A stretch of 64,000 nucleotides of DNA from Massilia sp. BJB1822 (GTDB lineage: Bacteria > Pseudomonadota > Gammaproteobacteria > Burkholderiales > Burkholderiaceae_D). The stretch is from contig NZ_JABWEB010000017.1 of NCBI RefSeq assembly GCF_013369485.1, forward strand, positions 1-64,000, given 5' to 3'. Below the pieces are notes generated by a model that was not told where the DNA came from, made no database searches, and saw only the letters and a list, made by a program, of their open reading frames with translations. Position 1 is the first letter of the stretch. Each line of letters begins with the position of its first letter. Of the stretch, positions 1-8,940 are shown in pieces. The position numbers were made by a program, and so were the translations under genes.

Positions 1-14
1 CACGGGCTCGGCTG
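1..14. repeat. Probable cut-off end of a palindromic repeat (copy 4)
   Basis: The first 14 bases of the window match the right-hand end of the palindromic repeats found at 23436, 35156 and 48167, in particular the CACGGG(T/C)TCGGCTG tail of the copy at 48167. The rest of the element would lie upstream of the window. It sits just past the 3' end of rsmA, as the complete copies sit at gene 3' ends. The match is short, so this is a probable assignment only. Confidence 0.45.
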
Positions 15-19
15 TTTGG

Positions 20-41
20 GCGGGCTTTAGGCGGGCTTTAG
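20..41. repeat. Tandem 11-bp duplication at the rsmA 3' end
   Basis: GCGGGCTTTAG occurs twice back to back (20-30 and 31-41). The second unit contains the rsmA stop codon (38-40). The duplication looks like a local slippage event and adds no coding sequence to rsmA. Confidence 0.6.
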
Positions 42-823
42 GCGGAGTTGCGGGCGCTGAGGCTGTTGGCGAGGGCGACGTAGGCTTCCATCGCCACCAT
101 TTCGGGGCGGTCGGTGGGCTTGATGCCGGCGGCGGCGATCTGTTCTTCGGTGAACATGCCGGCCAGGCAGTTGCGGATCACCTTGCGGCGCTGCGAGAAG
201 GCTTTCTGCACCACGGCTTCGAGCGTGGCGGCGTCGCAGGGCAGCGGCTCGGCGATGGGGATCATGCGCACGATGGCGGAATCGACCTTGGGCGGCGGGT
301 CGAAGGCTTCGGGCGGCACCACGAACAGCAGCGCCATCTGATAGCGCCATTGCAGCATCACCGACAGGCGGCCGTAGACCTTGCTGCCCGGCTCGGCCAC
401 CATGCGTTCGACCACTTCCTTTTGCAGCATGAAGTGCTGGTCCTGCACCAGCGGCGCGAACTCGGTCAGGTGGAAGAGCAGCGGGCTGGAGATGTTGTAG
501 GGCAGGTTGCCGACCACGCGCAGCTTCTGGCCGACTGGCACAGGGATAGTGGAGAAGTCGAATTTCAGGGCGTCGCCGGCGTGGATCACCAGCTTCTCGC
601 GCGTATAGGCTTTTTCCAGGCGCGCCACCAGGTCGCGGTCCAGTTCCACCACATGCATCTGCGGCAGGGTGCGCAAGAGCTGCTCGGTCATCGCGCCCAG
701 ACCGGGGCCGATTTCCACCATGGCGTCGCCGACGCGCGGGGCGATGGACTCGGTAATGCTGTTCAGCACATGGTCGTCATGCAGGAAGTTCTGGCCGAAG
801 CGTTTGCGGGCAATGTGTTTCAT
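38..823 (-). CDS. rsmA: 16S rRNA (adenine(1518)-N6/adenine(1519)-N6)-dimethyltransferase RsmA
   Basis: This SAM-dependent enzyme dimethylates two adjacent adenines in the 3' terminal hairpin of 16S rRNA during 30S maturation. The 261-residue product opens with [10 protein letters not shown], the usual RsmA/KsgA start. It has the SAM-binding [12 protein letters not shown] stretch near residue 40 and the catalytic NLPYNISSP motif near residue 115. The reading frame stays open upstream, but the ATG at 823 follows a GAAGAAG ribosome site and matches the family N-terminus, so the longer form is rejected. It is the last gene of lptD-surA-pdxA-rsmA, 23 bases after pdxA, the order known from E. coli and other proteobacteria. 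Confidence 0.96.
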   Translation of the reverse strand: MKHIARKRFGQNFLHDDHVLNSITESIAPRVGDAMVEIGPGLGAMTEQLLRTLPQMHVVELDRDLVARLEKAYTREKLVIHAGDALKFDFSTIPVPVGQKLRVVGNLPYNISSPLLFHLTEFAPLVQDQHFMLQKEVVERMVAEPGSKVYGRLSVMLQWRYQMALLFVVPPEAFDPPPKVDSAIVRMIPIAEPLPCDAATLEAVVQKAFSQRRKVIRNCLAGMFTEEQIAAAGIKPTDRPEMVAMEAYVALANSLSARNSA

Positions 824-846
824 ATTCTTCTTCAGTTCATTCAGTG

Positions 847-1926
847 TTAAGCGGCGGCGCGGCTGGCCTCGGCCATGCGCAGGGCGCTGGCGATGGCTTC
901 TTCCATGCTGGCGCAATCGGCCTGGCCCAGGCCCTGGCGCGCCAGGTCGAGCGCCGTGCCGTGATCGACCGAGGTGCGGATCAGCGGCAGGCCGAGCGTG
1001 ATGTTGACGCCGCGCCCGAAGGTGGCGTACTTCAGCACCGGCAAGCCCTGGTCGTGGTACATGGCGAGCACGCAATCGGCTTCGTTCAGGTATTTGGGCT
1101 GGAACAGGGTGTCGGCCGGATACGGGCCGCTGGCGGCGATGCCGCGCGCCTGCGCCGCCGCGATGGCCGGCGCGATGGTGTCGATCTCCTCGCGTCCCAG
1201 ATAGCCGTTCTCGCCCGCATGCGGGTTCAGGCCGGCCACCAGGATGCGCGGCGCGGCGATGCCGAATTTGCGGCGCAGGTCGGCATCGATGATGTCGAGA
1301 ACGCGGCCCAGGCCTTCCCGGCTCAGCGCCGCGGAAACGTCCTGCAGCGGCAGATGGGTGGTGGCCAGCGCCACGCGCAGCGGCGGCGGCAGGGGCGCGC
1401 CGGCCGGCGCATGCGGCTGGCCGGCCAGCATCATCACCACCTGGGCGGTGCCGGTCTTTTCGGCAAAGTATTCGGTATGGCCGGAGAATTTCACGCCGGC
1501 CTCGTTGATGGTGCTCTTTTGCAGCGGCGCGGTGACGATGGCTTCGAACCAGCCGGCCTGCACGCCTTCGATGGCGGCGTCCAGCGTGGCCAGCACGGCG
1601 CGGCCGTTTTCCTTATCCAGCACGCCCGGCTGCACATGGGCGTCGAGCGGAATATCGATCACGCACAGGCGTTCGGGACCGAAGTGCGGCAAGCCGCCGT
1701 TGCGCACCGCCTGCAGCGACAGGGCGCTGACGCGGATGGCCGGATCGATGGCGGACGCCGTCATCGCCAGGAAGGCGGCGTCGCCCAGCAGCACGCAATT
1801 GGCCTGGGCGCGCAAGGCCCAGGCGGCGCGCAGCGAGATTTCCGGACCGATGCCGGCCGGCTCGCCGCAGGTGATGGCCAGAACGGGGCGCACGCCTGGG
1901 CGCCGGGCTGTCAAAGTGGCGCTCAT
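847..1926 (-). CDS. pdxA: 4-hydroxythreonine-4-phosphate dehydrogenase PdxA
   Basis: PdxA oxidises 4-phosphohydroxy-L-threonine to the aminoketone that PdxJ condenses into pyridoxine 5'-phosphate (vitamin B6 synthesis, cytoplasm). The 359-residue product has the family start [14 protein letters not shown], the substrate-binding [13 protein letters not shown] near residue 135 and SGHTEYFAE just after it. The metal-ligand region includes [10 protein letters not shown] near residue 235 and [11 protein letters not shown] near residue 290. An AAGGGAAGC ribosome site precedes the ATG. It lies 18 bases after surA and 23 before rsmA, so the genes are almost certainly cotranscribed. The extreme C-terminus is Ala-rich and not distinctive. 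Confidence 0.95.
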   Translation of the reverse strand: MSATLTARRPGVRPVLAITCGEPAGIGPEISLRAAWALRAQANCVLLGDAAFLAMTASAIDPAIRVSALSLQAVRNGGLPHFGPERLCVIDIPLDAHVQPGVLDKENGRAVLATLDAAIEGVQAGWFEAIVTAPLQKSTINEAGVKFSGHTEYFAEKTGTAQVVMMLAGQPHAPAGAPLPPPLRVALATTHLPLQDVSAALSREGLGRVLDIIDADLRRKFGIAAPRILVAGLNPHAGENGYLGREEIDTIAPAIAAAQARGIAASGPYPADTLFQPKYLNEADCVLAMYHDQGLPVLKYATFGRGVNITLGLPLIRTSVDHGTALDLARQGLGQADCASMEEAIASALRMAEASRAAA

Positions 1927-1944
1927 GCCTGCTTCCCTTTCTTG

Positions 1945-3360
1945 TTATTTGCTGTCGTCGTTGCGGAACTCGACGTAGGCGCGGTCGCGCACCTGGCGCT
2001 GCCAGTCTTCCACCGCTTCCACCAGCTTGCGCTCGCGCAGGGCCATGCGGGCCTCGTTGCGCTGCTTCTCTTTCGAGACGTCGTCGGTCTTGCGTTCCAG
2101 GACTTCGATCAGGTGGTAGCCGAAGCTCGACTCCACCGGGCCGCTGACTTCTCCCGGTTTCAGGGCGTTCATGGCGGCTTCGAATTCGGGCAGCGCGTCG
2201 CCCGGATACAGCCAGCCCAGGTCGCCGCCCTTGCCGGAGGAACCGTCGTTGGAATACAGGCGCGCCAGTTCCTCGAACTTGGCGGACTTGTTGTCCAGTT
2301 TTTCCTTGAACTCGGCCAGCTTGCGCTTGGCGTCGGCCGCGCTCAGGGTCGGCGTGACTTTCAGCAGGATGTGGCGGGCATGGGTCTGCTGCACGGTGGC
2401 CTGAGCCTGGGCTTCGGCCATGCTGCGCTTGTCGACCATCTTCAGGATGTGGAAACCGCCCACGCTCTTGATGATCGGCGTGACTTGGCCGGGACGCAGC
2501 TTGGTCAGCGCTTCGGCGAACACCGGCGGCAGACGATCGGGCTGGCGCCAGCCCACGGCGCCGCCTTGCAGCGCGTCCTGGGCGTCGGAATAGGTGGCGG
2601 CGATCTTGGCGAAGTCGGCGCCGGTGCGCAGCTGGCGCGCCACTTCATCGGCGCGCGCCTTGCGCTGGGCAATCACTTCGGGCGAAGCGTTTTCCGGAAT
2701 GCGCACCAGGATCTGCGACAGGTTCACTTCGAACTGCTCGGCGGCGGCGGCTTGTTCCGAGGCGACGAAGCTGTCCACTTCCGCTTCCGAAATCTGGATC
2801 TTGGCGTCGACTTCATGCTCGCGCAGGCGCTGCATGATGATCTCTTCGCGGATCTCTTCGCGGAAAGCGGCGAAGGTGGTGCCGGATTTCTCCATCTGGT
2901 TGCGCATTTCCTGCACGCTCAGTTTCTGCTGTTCGGCGATGCGGGCAATGGCGCGGTCGAGCATGGTGTCGTCGACGCGCACGCCCATCTCCTTGGCCAG
3001 CTGCAGCTGGGCGCGTTCCACGATCATGCGCTCGGTCAGCTGGCGCTGCAGGTCGGCGCGGTCGGGCAAGGCCACGTTCTGCTCCTTCATGCGGCGCTCG
3101 ACCGTTTTCAGGCGCTCGTCCAGCTCGCGCTTGGTGATCACCTCATCGTTGATGATGATGGCGATGGCGTCGATCGGCGTATTGCTGGACTGGCCGGGCT
3201 GGGTGAAGCCCTTGGTGGCCGGCGCGGCGGCCGCAGCCGCCGGTTTGGCCTCGGCCTTGGCATCCTGTGCCGAAACGCTGCCGGCCGCCATGGCGCACAG
3301 CAGGACAGCGGCTAGTTTGATGGGGTGCATACTGGCATTACGCATATCTGAAACGCTCAT
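1945..3360 (-). CDS. surA: Periplasmic chaperone and peptidyl-prolyl isomerase SurA
   Basis: SurA escorts unfolded outer-membrane proteins, LptD among them, across the periplasm to the BAM complex. The 471-residue product has a signal peptide ending near SVSAQD, an N-terminal SurA domain with IAIIINDEVITKREL, and two parvulin domains, about residues 200-320 and 330-430. Each parvulin domain has the usual GGAVGW or GGDLGW and GGFHILK or FGYHLIE elements. Three in-frame ATGs lie at the start (3360, 3345, 3330) and none has a clear ribosome site. The last gives the most typical signal peptide, so the true start may be up to 10 codons downstream. It follows lptD, its best-known client, in one operon. 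Confidence 0.94.
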   Translation of the reverse strand: MSVSDMRNASMHPIKLAAVLLCAMAAGSVSAQDAKAEAKPAAAAAAPATKGFTQPGQSSNTPIDAIAIIINDEVITKRELDERLKTVERRMKEQNVALPDRADLQRQLTERMIVERAQLQLAKEMGVRVDDTMLDRAIARIAEQQKLSVQEMRNQMEKSGTTFAAFREEIREEIIMQRLREHEVDAKIQISEAEVDSFVASEQAAAAEQFEVNLSQILVRIPENASPEVIAQRKARADEVARQLRTGADFAKIAATYSDAQDALQGGAVGWRQPDRLPPVFAEALTKLRPGQVTPIIKSVGGFHILKMVDKRSMAEAQAQATVQQTHARHILLKVTPTLSAADAKRKLAEFKEKLDNKSAKFEELARLYSNDGSSGKGGDLGWLYPGDALPEFEAAMNALKPGEVSGPVESSFGYHLIEVLERKTDDVSKEKQRNEARMALRERKLVEAVEDWQRQVRDRAYVEFRNDDSK

Positions 3361-3441
3361 GTGTCAGGGGTGGAGAAATCGGAAGACGCTATCTTAGCCT
3401 AAGCTGGATGAAGGCCGGATAAATCCGGCCCCCTTCCCGCG

Positions 3442-5697
3442 TCAGCGGCCATAGCCCTCGTTCAGGCGCTGGTAGCCGGGGATGCTGTTTTTCATCACCT
3501 CCAGCGGATTGCCGACGCCGAACTTGGACAAGCCGTTCAGCTCCAGCTGGAAGAAGATCGGCGTGGAAGCCTTGTTGGCCGAGGTCACGAAGCGCTGCGC
3601 GCCCATGCGGAAGACCCAGCAATCGCCATTGTATTCAAGGCCCAGCAGGCTTTCGAGCACCGTCTTGTCCTTCAGCGAGTAGCTCACGCGCGCCACGCCA
3701 TACCAGCGCTGCGACAGCGGCCACTGGCCGGAGATGTCGGCATTCTTGAAACTGTCGCGCAGGAAGCGGTAGCCCAGGTTCAGCACCTTCTTCTGGCCCG
3801 GCTGCCATTGCAGGGTGTGGTTGGTGCTGATCACGCGGCGCTCGCCGGGGTTGTACTGCACGGCGCTGTCGAAGCCCCAGGTTTCCGAAATGCGGCCGGC
3901 GGCGGCCAGCAAGGTGTCGGAACGGGTGTCGTAGCGCGGCTTGGCGTCGTCGGTGAGCTGGATGCGCTGCTCGTTGAAATAGAAGCGCTGGCCGAAGGAC
4001 AGGCGCAGGCGCTCCGCGCCGGACGCTTCCAGGAAGCGCGACACCACGCCGGCCGTCACCTGGTTGGCGTCACCCACGCGGTCGGAACCGATGAAGCGGC
4101 TCTCGCTGAAAATCTGCGAGAGGTTGAAGGTCGCTTCGGCGGTGTCGAAGTTGGGGAAACCCTTCTGCTCGCGGTAAGGCGTGTAGACATAGAACAGGCG
4201 CGGCTCCAGGGTCTGGGTCACGGCGCGGCCGAAGAGCGAGGCGCTGCGCTCGAATTCCAGGCCCGAATCGATGGAAACGGTGGGCACGGCGCGCCGCAGC
4301 GAACGCGATGGCAGCTCCTTGTCTGCGCCGACGGCCTTGAACGCTTCCAGCTGGTAGGCGCTGGCGTTGAGCATGACCTTGGGCGTGACGAAATAGCTGG
4401 CGCCGATGATCGGATAACTCAGCTGCGGCACCGCCACCACGCGCGTGCCGCGCTGTTCGGTGGGATGCCAGAAGCGCGTCAGTTCGCTGTCCAGCTGCCA
4501 GTCGAAACCGCCCACGTCGTAGCGCGCCGCGTGCAGATTGATGGCCGGCAGGCGGTCGTAGGGACGGCTCACCGTCAATTCTTTATTGTTCTTCGCTTCC
4601 GGGTCTTGCAGCACCTGGTATTTCTGCACGCGCGCCGTCAAGCTCCAGTATTCGCGGCGGTAGTCGGTGCGCAGCTCGCGCAGCAGCTGGCGCTCGGCGC
4701 TGTTGGAGACGGTCTTCGAAAAGTCGTTCGGATATTCGTCATCCGAGGCGGCGCGCACATTCCAGCCATAAGTCCAGTCGGGAGCGATGGCCTGGGTGTG
4801 CGTGGAGTGCAGCATCCAGCGGTCCTTGCCCGCTTCCTTATCGTGCGGCAGATACTCGATATGGGTGCGGCCCTCGTACTCGCCGGCGTCGGTCTCGCCC
4901 ATATAGCGGCCGACCGCGCCCATTTGCAGGCCGCGCCGCGGAATGATCTTGGGATAGACGGTCAGATCGCGGTTGGGCGCGATATTGAAGTAATACGGCA
5001 CCACCACCTCGGCCGCGCCCTTCGAGCCGAAGCCCGGAATCGGCGGCAGCCAGCCGGAGCGGCGCGCGCCCGAGAGCGAGAAGGACATGCCGGGCGTGCC
5101 GAGGAAAGGCACATCCTTGAAGTACAGGACGGTGCCGCCGGCCGTGCCCACATCGCGCCCGGAATCGAGATTCAGGGTCGACGAGCGCAGATACCAGTCG
5201 GGATTCGGCCCCTGGCAGGTGCTGTAGGTGCCGTCGATGACCAGGGCTTCATCCTCGTTCAGGAAATCGATGCGGCGCGCCTTGCCCTGGGCGTTATTGA
5301 TCTCCATGCGGTAGGTCGGATGCAGCATGAAGCCCTTGCCGGTTTCCATATTCAGCTGCAGCTCGTCGGCCGTGTAGTAGTCGCCGTAGCGCCAGATGCG
5401 CACATTGCCCTGGGCTTCCAGCTCGGCCTCGACCTGCTTGTAGCAGGCCTTGTCGGAGGTCACGCGGGTCTGGTCGCGCACCACCTCAACGTCGCGGTCC
5501 AGGTTCAGGATGCGCTCGGGACGGCCGCCGATATCCTCGGCGCGGATGGTCGTCACGGCGTTCGGGTCTTCCACCCGCTGCGGGCGCTGCTTGCTGGCGG
5601 GGGTCTGGGCGTGGGCGGTCGCCGCCGCGGCAGCAGCCAGGGCGGTCAGGGCAAACGCCCACTTCTGCGAGTTTTTAGGGGGCGTAAACCAACTCAT
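3442..5697 (-). CDS. lptD: LPS-assembly outer-membrane protein LptD
   Basis: LptD is the outer-membrane beta-barrel that, with the lipoprotein LptE, inserts lipopolysaccharide into the outer leaflet. The 751-residue product has a signal peptide ending at AHAQ, then an OstA/LptA-like beta-jellyroll domain (about residues 60-190, with GNVRIWRYGDYYTADELQLN), then the barrel. Cysteines include one near residue 85 (DKACYK), one near 160 (YSTCQGPNP) and one near 695 (NGDCWVF), consistent with the conserved LptD disulfides. No strong ribosome site is visible. A TATAAT hexamer on the minus strand at 5750-5755 is a plausible -10 element. It heads the lptD-surA-pdxA-rsmA operon and is divergent from amgK. 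Confidence 0.95.
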   Translation of the reverse strand: MSWFTPPKNSQKWAFALTALAAAAAATAHAQTPASKQRPQRVEDPNAVTTIRAEDIGGRPERILNLDRDVEVVRDQTRVTSDKACYKQVEAELEAQGNVRIWRYGDYYTADELQLNMETGKGFMLHPTYRMEINNAQGKARRIDFLNEDEALVIDGTYSTCQGPNPDWYLRSSTLNLDSGRDVGTAGGTVLYFKDVPFLGTPGMSFSLSGARRSGWLPPIPGFGSKGAAEVVVPYYFNIAPNRDLTVYPKIIPRRGLQMGAVGRYMGETDAGEYEGRTHIEYLPHDKEAGKDRWMLHSTHTQAIAPDWTYGWNVRAASDDEYPNDFSKTVSNSAERQLLRELRTDYRREYWSLTARVQKYQVLQDPEAKNNKELTVSRPYDRLPAINLHAARYDVGGFDWQLDSELTRFWHPTEQRGTRVVAVPQLSYPIIGASYFVTPKVMLNASAYQLEAFKAVGADKELPSRSLRRAVPTVSIDSGLEFERSASLFGRAVTQTLEPRLFYVYTPYREQKGFPNFDTAEATFNLSQIFSESRFIGSDRVGDANQVTAGVVSRFLEASGAERLRLSFGQRFYFNEQRIQLTDDAKPRYDTRSDTLLAAAGRISETWGFDSAVQYNPGERRVISTNHTLQWQPGQKKVLNLGYRFLRDSFKNADISGQWPLSQRWYGVARVSYSLKDKTVLESLLGLEYNGDCWVFRMGAQRFVTSANKASTPIFFQLELNGLSKFGVGNPLEVMKNSIPGYQRLNEGYGR

Positions 5698-5794
5698 GTA
5701 AGGAACGCGCGTAACACCATAAAAGGCGATTTTTTAAAATGAATCCCTTATTATATGGGAATCTTCACATTCAACCGGATTCTCGGGTCGTTTC

Positions 5795-6859
5795 ATGTCA
5801 TTATTGCCTAATTTACCATCCGGTGCAGCCGACGCTGGCGCCGATTCCCGCCTGATCCTGTTGCTCGACTGGCTGCGCCCGCTGGGCGTGGTGGACGCCG
5901 ACTCCGTGCGTCCGGCGTCCGCCGACGCCAGCTTCCGCCGCTATTTCCGTTTCGACGTGCTGCCGGCCCACCAGGCCGCGCACGGCGCCACCCTGGTGGC
6001 AATGGACGCGCCGCCCGAACGCGAAAACGTGCCAGCCTTCCTCAAGGTTGACGCCATGCTGGCCGAAGCCGGCGTGCACGTCCCCGCCATCGTGGCGCAG
6101 GACGTGGAACGCGGCTTCCTGCTGCTGTCCGACCTCGGCACCACCACCTATCTGCAAGCGCTGAACCATGATAACGCGGCCGCCCTGTATGCCCAGGCCC
6201 TGCACGCCCTGGTCAAATTCCAGCAGCGCAGCCAGGCCGGCGTGCTGCCCGAATTCGACCGCGCCTTCATGCTGCGCGAGATGAACCTGTTCCCCGAATG
6301 GTATATCGGCAAGCACCTGAACGCCGAACTGACCGAGGCACAAAGCGCCGAACTGCAAAAAGTCTTCGACGCCATCATCGGCCATTGCCTGCCGCAACCG
6401 CAAGTGTATATGCACCGCGACTTCCATTCGCGCAATCTGATGCTGGTCGACGACAACAATCCCGGCGTGATCGATTTCCAGGACGCCGTGTATGGCCCCG
6501 TGACCTATGACGCCGCCTCGCTGCTGCGCGACGGCTATGTGCAGTGGGACGAGGAACTGGTGCTGGACTGGGTGATCCGCTACTGGCAGCATGCCAAGAG
6601 CGCGGGCGTGCCGGTGCATAAGGACTTCGACGCCTTCTACAAGGACTTCGAATACATGGCCCTGCAGCGCCACCTGAAGATGCTGGGCCTGTTCTGCCGC
6701 CTCAACTACCGCGACGGCAAGGACGTCTACCTGGGCGATCTGCCGATCGTGATGGACTATGTGCGCAAGACGGCCAACCGCTACCGCGACCTGAAGCCCT
6801 TGATCAAACTGCTCGACACGCTGGAAAACCGCCAGCCCGCCGTCGGCTATACCTTCTGA
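5795..6859 (+). CDS. amgK: N-acetylmuramate/N-acetylglucosamine kinase AmgK
   Basis: AmgK phosphorylates the anomeric position of MurNAc and GlcNAc released from the cell wall, the first step of the MurU salvage route that bypasses de novo UDP-MurNAc synthesis. The 354-residue product is an aminoglycoside-phosphotransferase-fold kinase. It has a catalytic HRDFHSRNLM loop near residue 205 and the metal-binding VIDFQDAVYGP near residue 225. The call over generic APH family rests on context: the next gene is murU, 10 bases on, and lptD is divergent upstream, the arrangement known in Pseudomonas. The ATG at 5795 lacks a strong ribosome site but is the only good start. Confidence 0.9.
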   Translation: MSLLPNLPSGAADAGADSRLILLLDWLRPLGVVDADSVRPASADASFRRYFRFDVLPAHQAAHGATLVAMDAPPERENVPAFLKVDAMLAEAGVHVPAIVAQDVERGFLLLSDLGTTTYLQALNHDNAAALYAQALHALVKFQQRSQAGVLPEFDRAFMLREMNLFPEWYIGKHLNAELTEAQSAELQKVFDAIIGHCLPQPQVYMHRDFHSRNLMLVDDNNPGVIDFQDAVYGPVTYDAASLLRDGYVQWDEELVLDWVIRYWQHAKSAGVPVHKDFDAFYKDFEYMALQRHLKMLGLFCRLNYRDGKDVYLGDLPIVMDYVRKTANRYRDLKPLIKLLDTLENRQPAVGYTF

Positions 6860-6869
6860 AGGGCGCGCC

Positions 6870-7577
6870 ATGAAAGCCATGATTTTCGCGGCCGGACGCG
6901 GCGAGCGCATGCGTCCCCTGACCGATACCTGTCCCAAGCCCCTGCTCAAGGTGCGCGGCCGCGCGCTGATCGAGTGGCATGTGCTGAACCTGGTGCGCGC
7001 CGGCATCAAGGACATCGTCATCAACCATGCCCACCTCGGCCACATGATCGAGGCGGCGCTGGGCGATGGTGAGCGCTACGGCGCGGCCATCCGCTACTCG
7101 GCCGAGAAGGAAGCGCTGGAAACGGCGGGCGGCATCGCCCAGGCGCGCCACCTGCTGGGCGAGGAACCCTTCCTCGCCATCTCGGGCGATATCTACTGCC
7201 CGCACTTCGACTTCGAGCAGGTCAAGGACGTGCTGCACGATAAGGATATGTGGGGCAATGCCTACAGCAGCGAGCAGCGCGACATCGCCTGGATCTACCT
7301 GACCAAGAACCCCTGGCACAATCCCGAGGGCGACTTCGGCCTGAACCTGTACACGGTGTCGAATCAGGGATCGCCGCGCTGGAACTTCGGCAATATCGGC
7401 GTCTACCGCCCCGAAATGTTCGACGGCATCGTCCCCGGCACGCACGCCGGCCTGGGCAAGCTGCTGCGCGAATATACCGACAAGGGCCTGGTGGGCGGCG
7501 AAATCTACGAGGGCGAGTGGACCAATGTGGGCACCATCCAGCAGCTGGAAGAACTGAACGCCGTGCTGACCCAATGA
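6870..7577 (+). CDS. murU: N-acetylmuramate alpha-1-phosphate uridylyltransferase MurU
   Basis: MurU transfers UMP from UTP to MurNAc-1-phosphate, giving UDP-MurNAc for peptidoglycan synthesis. The 235-residue product begins with the nucleotidyltransferase signature AMIFAAGRGERMRPLTD followed by PKPLL. The Asp in the ISGDIY motif near residue 108 fits the family's metal ligand. A strong AAGGGCGCGCC precedes the ATG. It follows amgK by 10 bases and overlaps the pepP start by an ATGA, so the genes are translationally linked. In species with this route the pathway gives intrinsic tolerance to fosfomycin; that applies here by inference only. Confidence 0.93.
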   Translation: MKAMIFAAGRGERMRPLTDTCPKPLLKVRGRALIEWHVLNLVRAGIKDIVINHAHLGHMIEAALGDGERYGAAIRYSAEKEALETAGGIAQARHLLGEEPFLAISGDIYCPHFDFEQVKDVLHDKDMWGNAYSSEQRDIAWIYLTKNPWHNPEGDFGLNLYTVSNQGSPRWNFGNIGVYRPEMFDGIVPGTHAGLGKLLREYTDKGLVGGEIYEGEWTNVGTIQQLEELNAVLTQ

Positions 7578-8905
7578 TGAATTTTGCCGAGCGGCGCGCC
7601 CGCCTGATGGCGCAGATGGAGCCGGGCAGCGTGGCGGTCCTCCTGACTGCGCCGGAAGTGGCGCGCAACGGCGACAGCGATTATCCCTACCGCCACGACA
7701 GCCACTTCTACTACCTGAGCGGCTTCACCGAGCCGGAAGCGGCCCTGGTGCTGGTGGCCGCGCGCGGCGAGACGGCGGCGCGCGCCATCCTGTTCTGCCG
7801 CGAAAAGGATGTGGAGCGCGAAATCTGGGACGGCCTGCGCTACGGGCCGGAAGCGGCGCGCGCCGCTTTCGGCTTCGACGCCGCCTTCCCGATCGGCGCC
7901 CTCGACGAGGAATTGCCCAAGCTGCTGGCCAACAGCCCGGCGCTGCACTACGCCCTGGGCCGCAGCGACAGCCTGGATGCACGCGTGCGGCGCTGGCTGG
8001 AGGCGGTGCGCCGCCACGGCCGCAGCGGCGTAAGTGCGCCGTCCGCCGCGCGCGACCTGTCGCCGCTGGTGGACGAGATGCGCCTGATCAAAGACACGGC
8101 CGAACAGGCCACCATGCTGCGCGCCGCCACCATCGCCGGCCAGGCCCACGAACGCGCCATGCGCCACACCCGGCCAGGCATGTTCGAGTACCAGATCGAG
8201 GCCGAGCTGCTGTACGAGTTCCGCCGCAACGGCGCCCAGTTCCCGGCCTATACGCCGATCGTCGCCTCGGGCGCCAATGCCTGCATCCTGCACTACAACA
8301 GCAATGCGCGCCAGACGGCCGACGGCGATCTGGTATTGATCGACGCCGGCTGCGAGCTCGATGGCTATGCCTCCGACATCACCCGCACCTTCCCCGTCAA
8401 CGGCCGCTTCAGCGCGGCGCAGCGCGAGCTGTATGAGCTGGTGCTGGCGGCGCAGGCGGCGGCGCTGAACGTGGTGCGGCCCGGCACGCCCTACCGCGCC
8501 ATCCACGACGCCGCGCTGCAGATCCTGGCGCAGGGCATGCTCGATAGCGGCCTGCTCGACCGCGCCAAGGTGGGCGGCGCACAGGACGTGATCGCCACCA
8601 ATACCCATAGCCGCTTCTATATGCACGGCACCGGCCACTGGCTGGGCATGGACGTGCACGACGTCGGCCTGTACCGCGACCTTGGCCAGACCGACAAGCC
8701 TTCGCGCCCGCTCTTGCCGGGCATGGCGCTGACGGTGGAGCCGGGCATCTATGTGCGTCCGGGACCGGACGTGCCGGAACGCTTCTGGAATATCGGCATC
8801 CGCATCGAGGACGACGTGATCGTCAGCGACAGCGGCTATGCCTTGTTGAGCGGCGCCGCGCCGAAAGCGGTGGCCGAGATCGAAGCCCTGATGCAGGGCC
8901 ATTAA
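7574..8905 (+). CDS. pepP: Xaa-Pro aminopeptidase PepP
   Basis: PepP removes N-terminal residues that precede proline and is a dimanganese cytoplasmic peptidase. The 443-residue product has the AMP_N domain (residues 1-130, with YPYRHDSHFYYLSGF) and then the M24 pita-bread domain. Its five metal ligands are visible: Asp in LIDAGCELDGYASDITRTFPV (two Asp), His in HGTGHWLGMDVHDVG, Glu in TVEPGIYV and Glu in RIEDDVIV. The open frame extends far upstream inside murU, but the start overlapping the murU stop as ATGA gives the family N-terminus. A second ATG follows at once (7577). The adjacent ubiH-like gene repeats the pepP-ubiH order of E. coli. Confidence 0.95.
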   Translation: MMNFAERRARLMAQMEPGSVAVLLTAPEVARNGDSDYPYRHDSHFYYLSGFTEPEAALVLVAARGETAARAILFCREKDVEREIWDGLRYGPEAARAAFGFDAAFPIGALDEELPKLLANSPALHYALGRSDSLDARVRRWLEAVRRHGRSGVSAPSAARDLSPLVDEMRLIKDTAEQATMLRAATIAGQAHERAMRHTRPGMFEYQIEAELLYEFRRNGAQFPAYTPIVASGANACILHYNSNARQTADGDLVLIDAGCELDGYASDITRTFPVNGRFSAAQRELYELVLAAQAAALNVVRPGTPYRAIHDAALQILAQGMLDSGLLDRAKVGGAQDVIATNTHSRFYMHGTGHWLGMDVHDVGLYRDLGQTDKPSRPLLPGMALTVEPGIYVRPGPDVPERFWNIGIRIEDDVIVSDSGYALLSGAAPKAVAEIEALMQGH

Positions 8906-8940
8906 GGGCGGCCGCGCCGCCTGCACCAACGTAATCGACT

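Noticed and set aside
20-41. Tandem GCGGGCTTTAG units as the start of a CRISPR or other array
   Set aside because: Only two contiguous units without spacers; simple slippage explains them.
38-1075. A longer RsmA with 84 extra N-terminal residues
   Set aside because: The extension overlaps pdxA, is Arg/Pro-rich and has no family match. The ATG at 823 has a ribosome site and the correct N-terminus.
844-3315. An 823-codon plus-strand frame opposite pdxA and surA
   Set aside because: It is antisense to two well-identified genes, of low complexity, with no recognisable family.
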